Both the position numbers and the translations under genes were made by a program. 51,877 bases of DNA, from IMG/VR virus record IMGVR_UViG_3300027976_000053, positions 1 to 51,877 of that record, one strand, 5' to 3'. Source of the stretch: a virus. This document shows, one piece after another, positions 8,724 through 16,106 of the stretch. The first letter of the stretch is position 1; each line of letters begins with the position of its first letter. Below the pieces are notes generated by a model. That model did not search any database, had not been told where the DNA came from, and saw only the letters and a program-made list of their open reading frames with translations.

Positions 8724-9215
8724 ATGGAAACAAAAACAACATCATTTGATTTTAAGAAAATGGAAGAACAACGTTTTGAATTTATCTTATATATCAATAA
8801 TCACATTATTTGTCAAAGATTCTTTCATATAAGAGACTTTAATGAAGCGTCACCTAAATCACTTGAAATAAAACATTTAATGGATTCTATTTGTGGGACA
8901 AATATAAACGAATTCGGACAAATGGGTATCATTCCAAACCACTTAAAAAAGAAATCAGTAGATTACGTGTGGGATACTTATAACCCATATGCTGAGGGTG
9001 AAGACCGTATACAAAGAAATGGAGGCGATAAAATTGATAACTTTCAATTTGAGTTAAGAATTGATAAGAAAATGGTTGGTAAATCAATCTTCTCTGGAAA
9101 TTTATTTCCACCAAAGGTTAGGTACGCTGTGGATATCAAGGAAATTATTCCTTCTATAATGAGCGAAATTAGAGCTTATTTAAGTCAAAAAAATTATACA
9201 AATGTGGTCGCTTAA
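8724..9215 (+). CDS. Hypothetical protein, 163 aa (replication cluster)
   Basis: I do not recognise this protein. It is 163 residues with a mixed alpha/beta pattern, no membrane segment and no obvious catalytic motif; a YVWDTYNPYAEG segment and two FxFEL-type strands stand out. It sits between the 5' nuclease and the replicative helicase in the same operon, so an accessory role in replication or recombination is possible by context only. Its last codons and stop lie inside a terminator hairpin. Confidence 0.65.
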   Translation: METKTTSFDFKKMEEQRFEFILYINNHIICQRFFHIRDFNEASPKSLEIKHLMDSICGTNINEFGQMGIIPNHLKKKSVDYVWDTYNPYAEGEDRIQRNGGDKIDNFQFELRIDKKMVGKSIFSGNLFPPKVRYAVDIKEIIPSIMSEIRAYLSQKNYTNVVA

Positions 9216-9229
9216 GCGACCATTTTTTT
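9205..9229 (+). terminator. Rho-independent terminator overlapping a stop codon
   Basis: TGGTCGCTT and AAGCGACCA form a perfect 9-bp palindromic stem followed by seven T. The TAA stop of the 163-residue gene (9213-9215) is at the centre of the hairpin, so translating ribosomes would cover it and could suppress termination. Confidence 0.85.
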
Positions 9230-9273
9230 AGTGTTAAAATAACATTTTTTAAAAATGACGAGGTAAAAATTGA

Positions 9274-10710
9274 ATGGCAAAAATAAATAAAGATACATTA
9301 GAATACCTTGGGAATGATTATCAATATAGGTTGATAGCTCAAATATTATCGGATTCAAAATTTGGTAACTCTATAATTGATATTGTAGACCCAAATTATT
9401 TTCAAGAACCATATTTAAGGGTTGTTGCCGCTATAATAAAAGAAGCTAAGGAAAAAGATGATATCATTCCAGACATTGGTGGTCTTAGAATTCGTATTCT
9501 TGATGATGTGTCAAATGACATGCAACAAAAGTATGCTATTAGAGAATTAGAGAAGATAAGTCAAGCTAGTTTACAAGATACTTTCAAAGTTCAAGATATT
9601 GCTATGAAATTTTGTAAGCAACAAGAATTAAAAAAATCTATCAAAGAAATCCAAAGTATTATTGATAAGGGTGATATTAATGACTATGATGAATGTGAAG
9701 CTATTTTAAAGAAAGCACTTGAATACGGCCACGTAAAAGACGAGGGTATGGATATCTTTGATAATATCAAAGATGTGTTACGTGAAGATTTTAGAAACCC
9801 AATTAGAACAGGTATTAATGGTTTAGATGAATACATGGATGGTGGTTTATCTAAAGGTGAGTTAGCTGTTATCTTAGCACCTTTTGGTACTGGTAAAACC
9901 ACGATGATAACCAAAATAGCTAACACAGCTATGAACGATGGTTATAAAGTACTTCAAATATTTTTCGAAGATAACCCAAAAGTTATTCAACGAAAACACT
10001 TGGCTTGTTGGAGTGGTATTGAATTGAATTCTTTATCGCAACACCAAGCAGAAGTTTTCGAGTTATGTCAAGAAAAAATGTCATTACCTAAAGAAGGTAA
10101 AGGTATTCTTAAGCTTAAAAAATTCCCAAGTGATGGTACTACAATACCAATGATTCGACAATATATTAGAAAACTAATAGCACAAGGTTTTAAACCAGAT
10201 ATTGTTTTATTAGATTATATTGATTGTGTACAACCATCAAAAACTTTTGCTGATGCAAACATTGGTGAAGGAAGTGTTATGAGACAATTTGAATCGATGT
10301 TGGATGAGCTGGATATGGCTGGTTGGACTGCGATTCAAGGTAATAGAAGTTCGATAGGTGCAGCGGTTGTTGAAGCCAATCAAATTGGAGGTTCTATTAA
10401 AAAGGGTCAAATTGGCCACTTTATTGTTTCAATAGCAAAAACGTTAGACCAAAAAGAAGATGGAACCGCTACCATGGCAATTCTTAAATCAAGATTTGGT
10501 AAAGATGGGGTTATTTTTGAAGATATAACTTTTGATAACGCTAAAATACAAATAGATATGGGTCAAAGTAGAGGTCCTAGAACAAGAGGTGAATTTAAAC
10601 AAGACATTAAAGAATCAAATCAAGCAAGAGTTAATTCGGTTCTAGATGCAATGAAAAATAGAAAAGAAACTTTAATTTCCGAAGTTCCTAAAGAAACTGA
10701 TAATCTCTAA
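9274..10710 (+). CDS. 41: Replicative DNA helicase, gp41/DnaB-like
   Basis: This 478-residue protein is a RecA-fold hexameric replicative helicase of the DnaB/gp41 family, which unwinds DNA ahead of the fork and works with the primase. An N-terminal helical domain (residues 1-140) is followed by the motor domain: [11 protein letters not shown] leads into the Walker A motif APFGTGKTT at residues 202-210, and DIVLLDYID is the Walker B segment. The length equals that of T4 gp41 (475). The partner primase is encoded far downstream, at 44562. The C-terminal 40 residues are charged and probably flexible. Confidence 0.92.
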   Translation: MAKINKDTLEYLGNDYQYRLIAQILSDSKFGNSIIDIVDPNYFQEPYLRVVAAIIKEAKEKDDIIPDIGGLRIRILDDVSNDMQQKYAIRELEKISQASLQDTFKVQDIAMKFCKQQELKKSIKEIQSIIDKGDINDYDECEAILKKALEYGHVKDEGMDIFDNIKDVLREDFRNPIRTGINGLDEYMDGGLSKGELAVILAPFGTGKTTMITKIANTAMNDGYKVLQIFFEDNPKVIQRKHLACWSGIELNSLSQHQAEVFELCQEKMSLPKEGKGILKLKKFPSDGTTIPMIRQYIRKLIAQGFKPDIVLLDYIDCVQPSKTFADANIGEGSVMRQFESMLDELDMAGWTAIQGNRSSIGAAVVEANQIGGSIKKGQIGHFIVSIAKTLDQKEDGTATMAILKSRFGKDGVIFEDITFDNAKIQIDMGQSRGPRTRGEFKQDIKESNQARVNSVLDAMKNRKETLISEVPKETDNL

Positions 10711-10732
10711 TAATTATATTAAACAATTAAAA

Positions 10733-11686
10733 ATGTACGAACCAATTTTAACACCAAATGAAGACAGATTTGTTATATTTCCGATTCAACACCAAGATTT
10801 ATGGGCCTATTATGACCTAGTTAAAGAGGCTATGTGGACAGAAAAAGAAATTGACTTATCTAAAGATTTAGACCACTGGAATAATAAGCTAACTGATAAC
10901 GAAAGGTTTTTTATTAAAAACGTTTTAGCATTCTTTGCGGCTTCTGATGGAATTGTAAACGAAAACTTAGCTGAAAATTTTTTAAAAGAAGTTCAATATA
11001 CTGAAGCAAAATTTTTCTATGGTTTCCAAATTATGATGGAAAACATACATAGTCATATGTACTCATTGTTAATTGACACATATATCAAAGATACCAAAGA
11101 AAGAAATGAGTGTTTTAAAGCTATTGAGTTTATGGCACCAGTAAAGAAAAAAGCTGAGTGGGCCTTGAAATGGATTGAATCTGAATCTTTTGCTGAAAGA
11201 CTAGTTGCTTTTGCTGCTGTTGAGGGTATATTTTTCTCTGGGTCTTTTTGTAGTATTTTTTATCTTAAGTCAAGAGGTTTAATGCCTGGACTTTGTGATA
11301 GTAATGCCTTTATTTCTAGGGACGAAGCTTTACATTGTGATTTTGCTATTCATTTATTGAACAACCATATTGTTCATAAACCATCATCAGAAAGAATTAG
11401 AGAAATTCTTTTATCGGCTTTAGAAATTGAAAAAGAATTCATCACTGAATCTTTACCTGTTTCACTTATTGGGATGAATTCAGAATTAATGAAACAATAT
11501 CTGGAATTTGTTGTTGACGGTTTATTACATCAATTAGAATGTGAAAAAGAATTCAACACTAAAAACCCGTTTGATTTTATGAATCAAATCGCTTTAAAAA
11601 CAAAACAAAACTTTTTTGAGGGTCGTTCAACAGAATATAAATCAGCTGATTTAAGTGGTGCGATATCGTTCGATGAGGAAATTTAA
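10733..11686 (+). CDS. nrdB: Ribonucleoside-diphosphate reductase, beta subunit (class Ia)
   Basis: This 317-residue protein is the radical-generating subunit of class I ribonucleotide reductase. All di-iron ligands are present: D72, E103, H106, E164, E198 and H201, with the radical tyrosine at Y110 (ENIHSHMY). The offsets from E. coli NrdB (D84, E115, H118, Y122, E204, E238, H241) are constant within each half, which makes the assignment firm. It makes deoxynucleotides for phage DNA together with the NrdA subunit encoded 13 bases downstream. The beta-before-alpha order is the reverse of the usual nrdAB order in bacteria. Confidence 0.96.
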   Translation: MYEPILTPNEDRFVIFPIQHQDLWAYYDLVKEAMWTEKEIDLSKDLDHWNNKLTDNERFFIKNVLAFFAASDGIVNENLAENFLKEVQYTEAKFFYGFQIMMENIHSHMYSLLIDTYIKDTKERNECFKAIEFMAPVKKKAEWALKWIESESFAERLVAFAAVEGIFFSGSFCSIFYLKSRGLMPGLCDSNAFISRDEALHCDFAIHLLNNHIVHKPSSERIREILLSALEIEKEFITESLPVSLIGMNSELMKQYLEFVVDGLLHQLECEKEFNTKNPFDFMNQIALKTKQNFFEGRSTEYKSADLSGAISFDEEI

Positions 11687-11699
11687 TAAAATATAAAAT

Positions 11700-13844
11700 A
11701 TGAAAATAACGAAAAGAAACGGTAGTAAAATTGATTTCAACCCAAATAAAATTTTAACTAGAATAAAAAAACAATCCGAAGGGTTAAAAGTAAATGCGGA
11801 TGAGGTGTTCATTAAAGTAACACAAGGTATAGCTGATGAAATGACAACGAATGAATTAGATGATTTGATTTCAGTGGTTTCCGAATCGTTGGCGATGAAT
11901 CATCCAGATTATTCAAAATTAGCTGCGAATATATCAATTTCAAAACTTCATAAAGAAACAGAGGATTCTTTCATGAAAGCAACTAAAAAATTATACAACG
12001 CTGGGTTGTTAAACAATTTTTATTATAATAAGGTAAAAGAGAATATTGAATTGATTGAATCAGTGATTAATTATAAGAGAGATTTTCATTTTGATTATTT
12101 TGGTTGGTCTTCATTGAAAAATATTTACTTGTTAAAACTAAAAGATGGTGTTATAATTGAAAGACCTCAACATATGTATGTTAGGGTCGCGCTTATGGTG
12201 ACAAATACACCAGAAGATTTTATTGAAAAATACAATGATTTGAGTTTCCAGAGAGAAAGCCCAGCAACACCACTTAAAATGAATGTTGGGACAAATATAG
12301 GTCAAATCGCTTCATGTAATTTATCCATAGTTACCGATGATTCAACAGAAGGGTTACTAGATATTTTAGGAAGAATAGCTATTTCTTCATCAAAGGCTGA
12401 GGGTATTGGATTAGCTGTATCTAATATTCGTTCAAAAGAAAATAACGTAGGGAATTCAGATGGTAAAGCTGGTGGCGTTTTAAAATATCTTAAGGTTGTT
12501 AACGAAACACTTAGATTTTGGAACCAACGAGGTAAAAGACCAGGTTCAGCCGCTGTCTACATCGAACCATGGCACAAAGATATTTTTGATGTCCTAGATA
12601 TGAGGAAAAAAACAGGTGATGAAACACTTAGAGCTCGTGATTTATTTTCAGCTCTTTGGATTTCTGATAATTTCATGAAAGCTGTAGAAACGAATGGTGA
12701 TTGGTATCTATTTTGCCCTCACGACATCAAATCAGCTGGTTTAAAGCCTTTTTACGAGATTTATGGTGCTGAGTTCGAAAAAGAATATAATTTGGCCGTA
12801 GAAATGGGTTTAGGGGTTAAAATAAAAGCACATGACTTGTGGATAAAAATTATTGAATCACAAATTGAAACAGGTATGCCTTACATGTGTTTTAAGGACC
12901 ACAGTAATAGTAAATCAAACCAAAAAAACATGGGTATGATTCATTCTAGTAATTTGTGTGCTGAAATTATGGAAGTAACTGATTATGAAACTACTGCGAT
13001 ATGTACTCTTACTAGTATTCCAGTTCAAAAATTTGTAATAGATAAAAAATATAGTTTCTTTGAGTTAGGTAGGGTAACCCGTTCAATAACAAAGTCATTA
13101 AATATTGCTATTGAAATTAACGATTACTCAACACCAGAAGGTAGGAAAGGTGGGTTAGAGCAAAGAGCTTTAGGAATAGGCATTCAAGGTTTGGCTGATG
13201 TGTTTGCTATGTTAAGACTTCCATTTGTTTCAGAAGAAGCTAGAACTCTTAACAGAAATATTTTTGAGACGATATATTATAATGCTTTAAGACAGTCATG
13301 TGATTTGGCTAAAGAATCTGGTGAAACATATTCTGGTTATGAAGGTTCTCCTATATCTCAAGGTATCTTCCAGTGGGAAATGTGGGGGATAACAGAAGAT
13401 AAGTTATCTGGTATGTATGATTGGAATGAATTACGAGAAGATATATTAAAATATGGTGTTAGAAATTCATTAACAACATGTTGTCCCCCAACAGCGAGTT
13501 GTCAAGTTATTGACACTAGGATTCACACTGAAAATGGTGTGAAATCATTTAAAGATATGCTAAAAGAAAATGATATTAATTGGGAATCATTAGAGGGTAC
13601 TAACATACAACAATGGATAACCCTAAAACCATTTAATGTAAAAACAACTGATGGTTATGAAGAAGTTAATAAGATAAAATATAATGGATATTCTACAGTA
13701 TATCAAATTGAAATGGAAGATGGTTCTATTTTTGAAGCAACATCAAACCATAAATTCAAAGTAAAAAGAAATGATAAAGAAATATGGGTTGAGGTTAGTG
13801 ATTTAACCACCACGGACGATATATTAAATATTTTTGAAAAATAG
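11700..13844 (+). CDS. nrdA: Ribonucleotide reductase alpha subunit, N-terminal fragment fused to N-half of a split intein
   Basis: Residues 1-600 are the N-terminal four fifths of NrdA: an ATP-cone regulatory domain (about 1-90), then the catalytic barrel with C206 (ASCNL), the N418/C420/E422 triad (NLCAEI) and C435 (AICTL), which correspond to E. coli C225, N437/C439/E441 and C462. At residue 601 the extein stops after PPTAS and an intein begins with Cys (CQVIDTRIHTENG, block A), continues through block B (ATSNHKFKV) and ends at a stop codon after 114 intein residues. The remaining C-terminal 167 NrdA residues are encoded about 1.1 kb downstream behind the matching C-intein. Trans-splicing would give a normal 767-residue NrdA. 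This is not a frameshift: both pieces have proper intein boundaries. Confidence 0.95.
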   Translation: MKITKRNGSKIDFNPNKILTRIKKQSEGLKVNADEVFIKVTQGIADEMTTNELDDLISVVSESLAMNHPDYSKLAANISISKLHKETEDSFMKATKKLYNAGLLNNFYYNKVKENIELIESVINYKRDFHFDYFGWSSLKNIYLLKLKDGVIIERPQHMYVRVALMVTNTPEDFIEKYNDLSFQRESPATPLKMNVGTNIGQIASCNLSIVTDDSTEGLLDILGRIAISSSKAEGIGLAVSNIRSKENNVGNSDGKAGGVLKYLKVVNETLRFWNQRGKRPGSAAVYIEPWHKDIFDVLDMRKKTGDETLRARDLFSALWISDNFMKAVETNGDWYLFCPHDIKSAGLKPFYEIYGAEFEKEYNLAVEMGLGVKIKAHDLWIKIIESQIETGMPYMCFKDHSNSKSNQKNMGMIHSSNLCAEIMEVTDYETTAICTLTSIPVQKFVIDKKYSFFELGRVTRSITKSLNIAIEINDYSTPEGRKGGLEQRALGIGIQGLADVFAMLRLPFVSEEARTLNRNIFETIYYNALRQSCDLAKESGETYSGYEGSPISQGIFQWEMWGITEDKLSGMYDWNELREDILKYGVRNSLTTCCPPTASCQVIDTRIHTENGVKSFKDMLKENDINWESLEGTNIQQWITLKPFNVKTTDGYEEVNKIKYNGYSTVYQIEMEDGSIFEATSNHKFKVKRNDKEIWVEVSDLTTTDDILNIFEK
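13500..13841 (+). other. Split intein, N-terminal half (IntN, 114 aa)
   Basis: The intein starts at Cys codon 13500-13502, directly after PPTAS of NrdA. Block A (C-x2-IDTRIHTENG) and block B (T-x2-H in ATSNHKF) are both present. There is no endonuclease domain; the coding sequence stops after the Hint N-half, as in naturally split inteins. Its length is close to that of known IntN pieces (about 100 residues). Confidence 0.92.
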
Positions 13845-13853
13845 TTGGTGGTT
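13805..13853 (+). other. Inverted repeat around the IntN stop codon
   Basis: AACCACCA (13805-13812) is perfectly complementary to TGGTGGTT (13846-13853), with the stop codon of the NrdA N-fragment in the loop. There is no T-run behind it, so it is not a classic terminator. The right arm could also pair in part (TGGTG with CACCA at 13915-13919), extending the downstream hairpin, so the two structures may compete. Confidence 0.45.
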
Positions 13854-13857
13854 TATC

Positions 13858-13912
13858 GGTTTGGTTGGTATTTATAGCTAAAGAAAATTATGAAAAATTT
13901 ACCAACCAAACC
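13858..13912 (+). promoter_or_regulatory. Translation-blocking hairpin over the endonuclease start, with an embedded late-like promoter box
   Basis: GGTTTGGTTGGTA (13858-13870) and TACCAACCAAACC (13900-13912) are a perfect 13-bp inverted repeat. The 29-base loop holds the ATG of the homing endonuclease (13890). A TATTTATA box (13869-13876) overlaps the end of the 5' arm and lies 13 bases before the ATG. A transcript starting from that box would lack the 5' arm and could not form the hairpin, while read-through nrd mRNA would. This is the arrangement known for T4 intron endonuclease I-TevI. The repeat is directly seen; the regulatory role is inferred. Confidence 0.6.
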
Positions 13913-14951
13913 ATCACCATTCAAAATTGAGTATTGGTTAAAAAAAGGTTTTAGTAACGATGAATCTATTGAAAAAGTCAGGATACATAGGTTAAAATGT
14001 ATTAGAACTTTAGAGTCATTTATTTATAACCATGGAGAGATAAACGGGTTATTAAAATTTAAAGAATTTTGTGATAAAAGTAAACATACGTTAGAAAGTT
14101 TTATGAAAAAATATGGTAAGGAAGATGGTAAATTAAAGTGGGATGCTTATTTAAAAACTAAAGATTCGAATAGTGAAAAATGGGCCTTAAAGAAATCAAA
14201 TGGTGATGTTTATAAAGCTAATGAAATTTTAAAAGAACGTAAAAAAAATGTTATTGTGACGTTAGATAAATTAATAATAAAATATAATGATATTGAATTA
14301 GCTAAAGAAAAATTAAAAGATATAAATAAAAGAAAAGATAGTTCATCTCTAAAATATTTTATAAAAAAAACAAACGGGGATTTAAAATTAGCTACTATAT
14401 TATATAAAGAACGCTCATTAAAAAAAGATTGTATGAGTATTAATTTTTTCCTTAAAAAGACAAACGGGGATTTAAAATTAGCTAAAGACTTACAAGTTAG
14501 TGAGTTAAACAGAAGAAATATTAGTTTTTGTATAGCATCTAAAGAATCTTTAGTTTATTTTATACCACTATATAAATATTTACGTAAAAATGGTTTTAAG
14601 CGAAGTGACATATTTTTAGGTGTTAATGGTTCATATGAATATAAGTTACACGATGTTGATAAAAATATAACGTTCTCTTATGATTTTACAGTCCCATCAT
14701 TAGGTTTAATTATCGAATATCATGGTGAAAAATTTCATCCAAATATCAAAAAATATGGTGTTAATAAATTAAGGGAAAATAGATGGGGTAAACACTTTAG
14801 ATTAGATTTAGATAAAAGCATCTTAAAAGACAAAACTAAAAAAGAATTAGCTATAACAAATAACTTTGAATATATTGAGTTATGGTCATCTGATTCAGAA
14901 GAAATAAATAAAGAGAAAATAATTAAATTTTTAAAAATAAATAAGTTATGA
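13890..14951 (+). CDS. Free-standing homing endonuclease, Vsr/EDxHD-like, inside split nrdA
   Basis: This 353-residue protein lies between the two intein-bearing halves of nrdA. Residues 1-205 are a chain of short repeated helical units (YWLKKGFSNDE, ESFMKKYGKEDG, and three copies around KKxNGDxxxA near 101, 160 and 190) that look like DNA-binding modules of homing endonucleases. Residues about 240-345 look like a Vsr-type PD-(D/E)XK fold: E250, D265 in YDFTVPS, IIEYHG with E276 and H278, FHP with H283, later D306/D308, K313 and a FEYIELW strand. This matches the EDxHD family described from fractured phage genes carrying split inteins. It probably cuts an intein-less or unfractured nrdA near the insertion site and spreads the cassette. 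The exact assignment of catalytic residues is tentative. The TGA stop overlaps the next ATG (ATGA). Confidence 0.85.
   Translation: MKNLPTKPSPFKIEYWLKKGFSNDESIEKVRIHRLKCIRTLESFIYNHGEINGLLKFKEFCDKSKHTLESFMKKYGKEDGKLKWDAYLKTKDSNSEKWALKKSNGDVYKANEILKERKKNVIVTLDKLIIKYNDIELAKEKLKDINKRKDSSSLKYFIKKTNGDLKLATILYKERSLKKDCMSINFFLKKTNGDLKLAKDLQVSELNRRNISFCIASKESLVYFIPLYKYLRKNGFKRSDIFLGVNGSYEYKLHDVDKNITFSYDFTVPSLGLIIEYHGEKFHPNIKKYGVNKLRENRWGKHFRLDLDKSILKDKTKKELAITNNFEYIELWSSDSEEINKEKIIKFLKINKL
14371..14484 (+). repeat. Internal DNA repeat in the endonuclease gene
   Basis: An identical 24-base sequence encoding the core TNGDLKLA occurs at 14371-14394 and 14461-14484, exactly 90 bases (30 codons) apart, inside the helical-repeat region. 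A diverged third unit (KKSNGDVYKA) lies upstream near 14190. This points to recent unit duplication in the DNA-binding part. Confidence 0.8.
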
Positions 14952-15052
14952 AAATAAAAACTATAATTAAGGGTGATATAAAACCTACTTGGGATATTGA
15001 GGTTCCTAATGTTAATCATTATATCATGGAAAATGGGTGTGTAAGTCATAAT
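14948..15052 (+). other. Split intein, C-terminal half (IntC, 35 aa)
   Basis: It covers codons from the ATG to the Asn at 15050-15052, followed by Ser at 15053. The length of 35 residues equals that of well-known natural IntC pieces. All splice-junction residues are intact (Cys1 on IntN, His-Asn on IntC, Ser+1). Confidence 0.92.
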
Positions 15053-15556
15053 TCAGCTCGTGTTATTGGTTCAAACGAAGCTTTTGAACCGTTCACATCT
15101 AATTTATATGTTAGAAGAGTAACTGGTGGTGAATTTGCTATGGTAAACAAACATTTAGTTAGGGAATTGGAAAACGAGGGGTTATGGAATAGAGAGATGT
15201 TAAATGAATTAATTAAAAACGATGGTAGTGTTCAAAATATTCCATCAATAAGTCAAGAATTAAAAGATATTTTTAAAACAGTTTGGGAAATATCACAAAA
15301 ATCTCTTATTGAAATGTCTGCTGAAAGAGGTCCGTTCATCGACCAATCACAGAGTCTAAATATTTTCTTTCAAACACCAACTGTCGGTAAATTAACAACA
15401 TCACATATGTTGGGGTGGAAATTAGGTTTAAAAACAGGTCAATATTATTTGAGAAGTCAACCAGTTGAAATGAAGTCTAAACACTTGGCTATTGATTTAA
15501 CAACAAAACAAAAATCGATAGATAGTCAATTCGAATGTTTCGGTTGTTCTTCGTAG
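14948..15556 (+). CDS. nrdA: Split intein C-half fused to C-terminal fragment of ribonucleotide reductase alpha subunit
   Basis: The first 35 residues are an intein C-half: block F (TWDIEVPNVNHYIMENG) and block G ending CVSHN, with the penultimate His and terminal Asn needed for cyclisation. Residue 36 is the +1 Ser of the C-extein, and the remaining 167 residues are the end of NrdA: GSNEAFEPFTSN, the radical-transfer tyrosine pair in KTGQYYLR, and the redox-active C-terminal Cys pair CFGC. The gene starts in an ATGA overlap with the endonuclease stop, so its translation is coupled to it. Splicing with the product of 11700-13844 would join PPTAS to SARVIG. Without splicing the enzyme lacks its tyrosine relay and C-terminal thiols. 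Confidence 0.95.
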   Translation: MKIKTIIKGDIKPTWDIEVPNVNHYIMENGCVSHNSARVIGSNEAFEPFTSNLYVRRVTGGEFAMVNKHLVRELENEGLWNREMLNELIKNDGSVQNIPSISQELKDIFKTVWEISQKSLIEMSAERGPFIDQSQSLNIFFQTPTVGKLTTSHMLGWKLGLKTGQYYLRSQPVEMKSKHLAIDLTTKQKSIDSQFECFGCSS

Positions 15557-15599
15557 TCACAACTGAGATTACACCACGTTATAGTATAAGTTAAATATT

Positions 15600-15624
15600 C
15601 AAAGGCCCTAATAGGGCCTTTTTT
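15600..15624 (+). terminator. Rho-independent terminator after nrdA
   Basis: AAAGGCCCTA and TAGGGCCTTT form a near-perfect GC-centred stem with a short loop and a T-run. It closes the DNA-metabolism block 44 bases after the end of nrdA and precedes the tail genes. Confidence 0.88.
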
Positions 15625-15659
15625 ATTTGCGTATTTACTTACAAAAATAGTTTAGTACC

Positions 15660-15668
15660 ATATTTATG
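15660..15668 (+). promoter_or_regulatory. Possible late promoter of the baseplate block
   Basis: ATATTTATG lies 50 bases before the first baseplate gene and just after the nrdA terminator, where a new transcription unit must start. It resembles the TATATTTATA boxes before other structural genes, and no TTG lies at the 19-20 base distance. Confidence 0.4.
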
Positions 15669-15718
15669 TAAAAATAAAGAATATAAAACTTTTATATTCA
15701 AAACTAAAACAGAAAACT

Positions 15719-16105
15719 ATGGCTAATGGTCGTTTTATAAACATAAACTACCCCTTCAAAGATAGTAAACAAGGTTTTTTTATCGATTTAAACGCTGATG
15801 ATAAATCAGCGATAAAAGCTGACCTCATGCATTTAATCCTAACTATTAAAGGTCAAAGATTGTATAACCCAGATTTTGGTACAAATTTAATGAGGTTTAT
15901 TTTTGAACCAAGTGACGGTTTCACATTTGAAAAAATAAAAGAAGAAATAACTACTCAAGTAAAAAAATACTTACCAAACCTAGATATAACAGTTATATCT
16001 GTTGAGCAATCAACGGAAAATGATTATGCTGCGGTTTTAAGACTTGATTATACAATAACAGATGATGTGTTTACGACATCAGATTTCGTAATAATAAACA
16101 TTTAA
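15719..16105 (+). CDS. 25: Baseplate wedge protein, gp25-like
   Basis: This 128-residue protein is a GPW/gp25-family baseplate wedge subunit. The family signature is clear: a first strand region, then LTIKGQRLYNPDFGTNL, FIFEP and a helix followed by the repeated strands at the C-terminus. In T4 the 132-residue gp25 attaches the wedge to the sheath and baseplate core and nucleates sheath assembly. It is directly followed, one base apart, by the gp6/J-like gene, the usual order in contractile-tail phages, and shows that the phage has a contractile tail. Confidence 0.92.
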   Translation: MANGRFININYPFKDSKQGFFIDLNADDKSAIKADLMHLILTIKGQRLYNPDFGTNLMRFIFEPSDGFTFEKIKEEITTQVKKYLPNLDITVISVEQSTENDYAAVLRLDYTITDDVFTTSDFVIINI

Positions 16106-16106
16106 T

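Noticed and set aside
13500-15052. NrdA interruption as a pseudogene, frameshift or group I intron
   Set aside because: Both breakpoints are exact intein splice junctions, both intein halves are intact, and the second half has its own ATG, so a split intein explains everything without error or intron.
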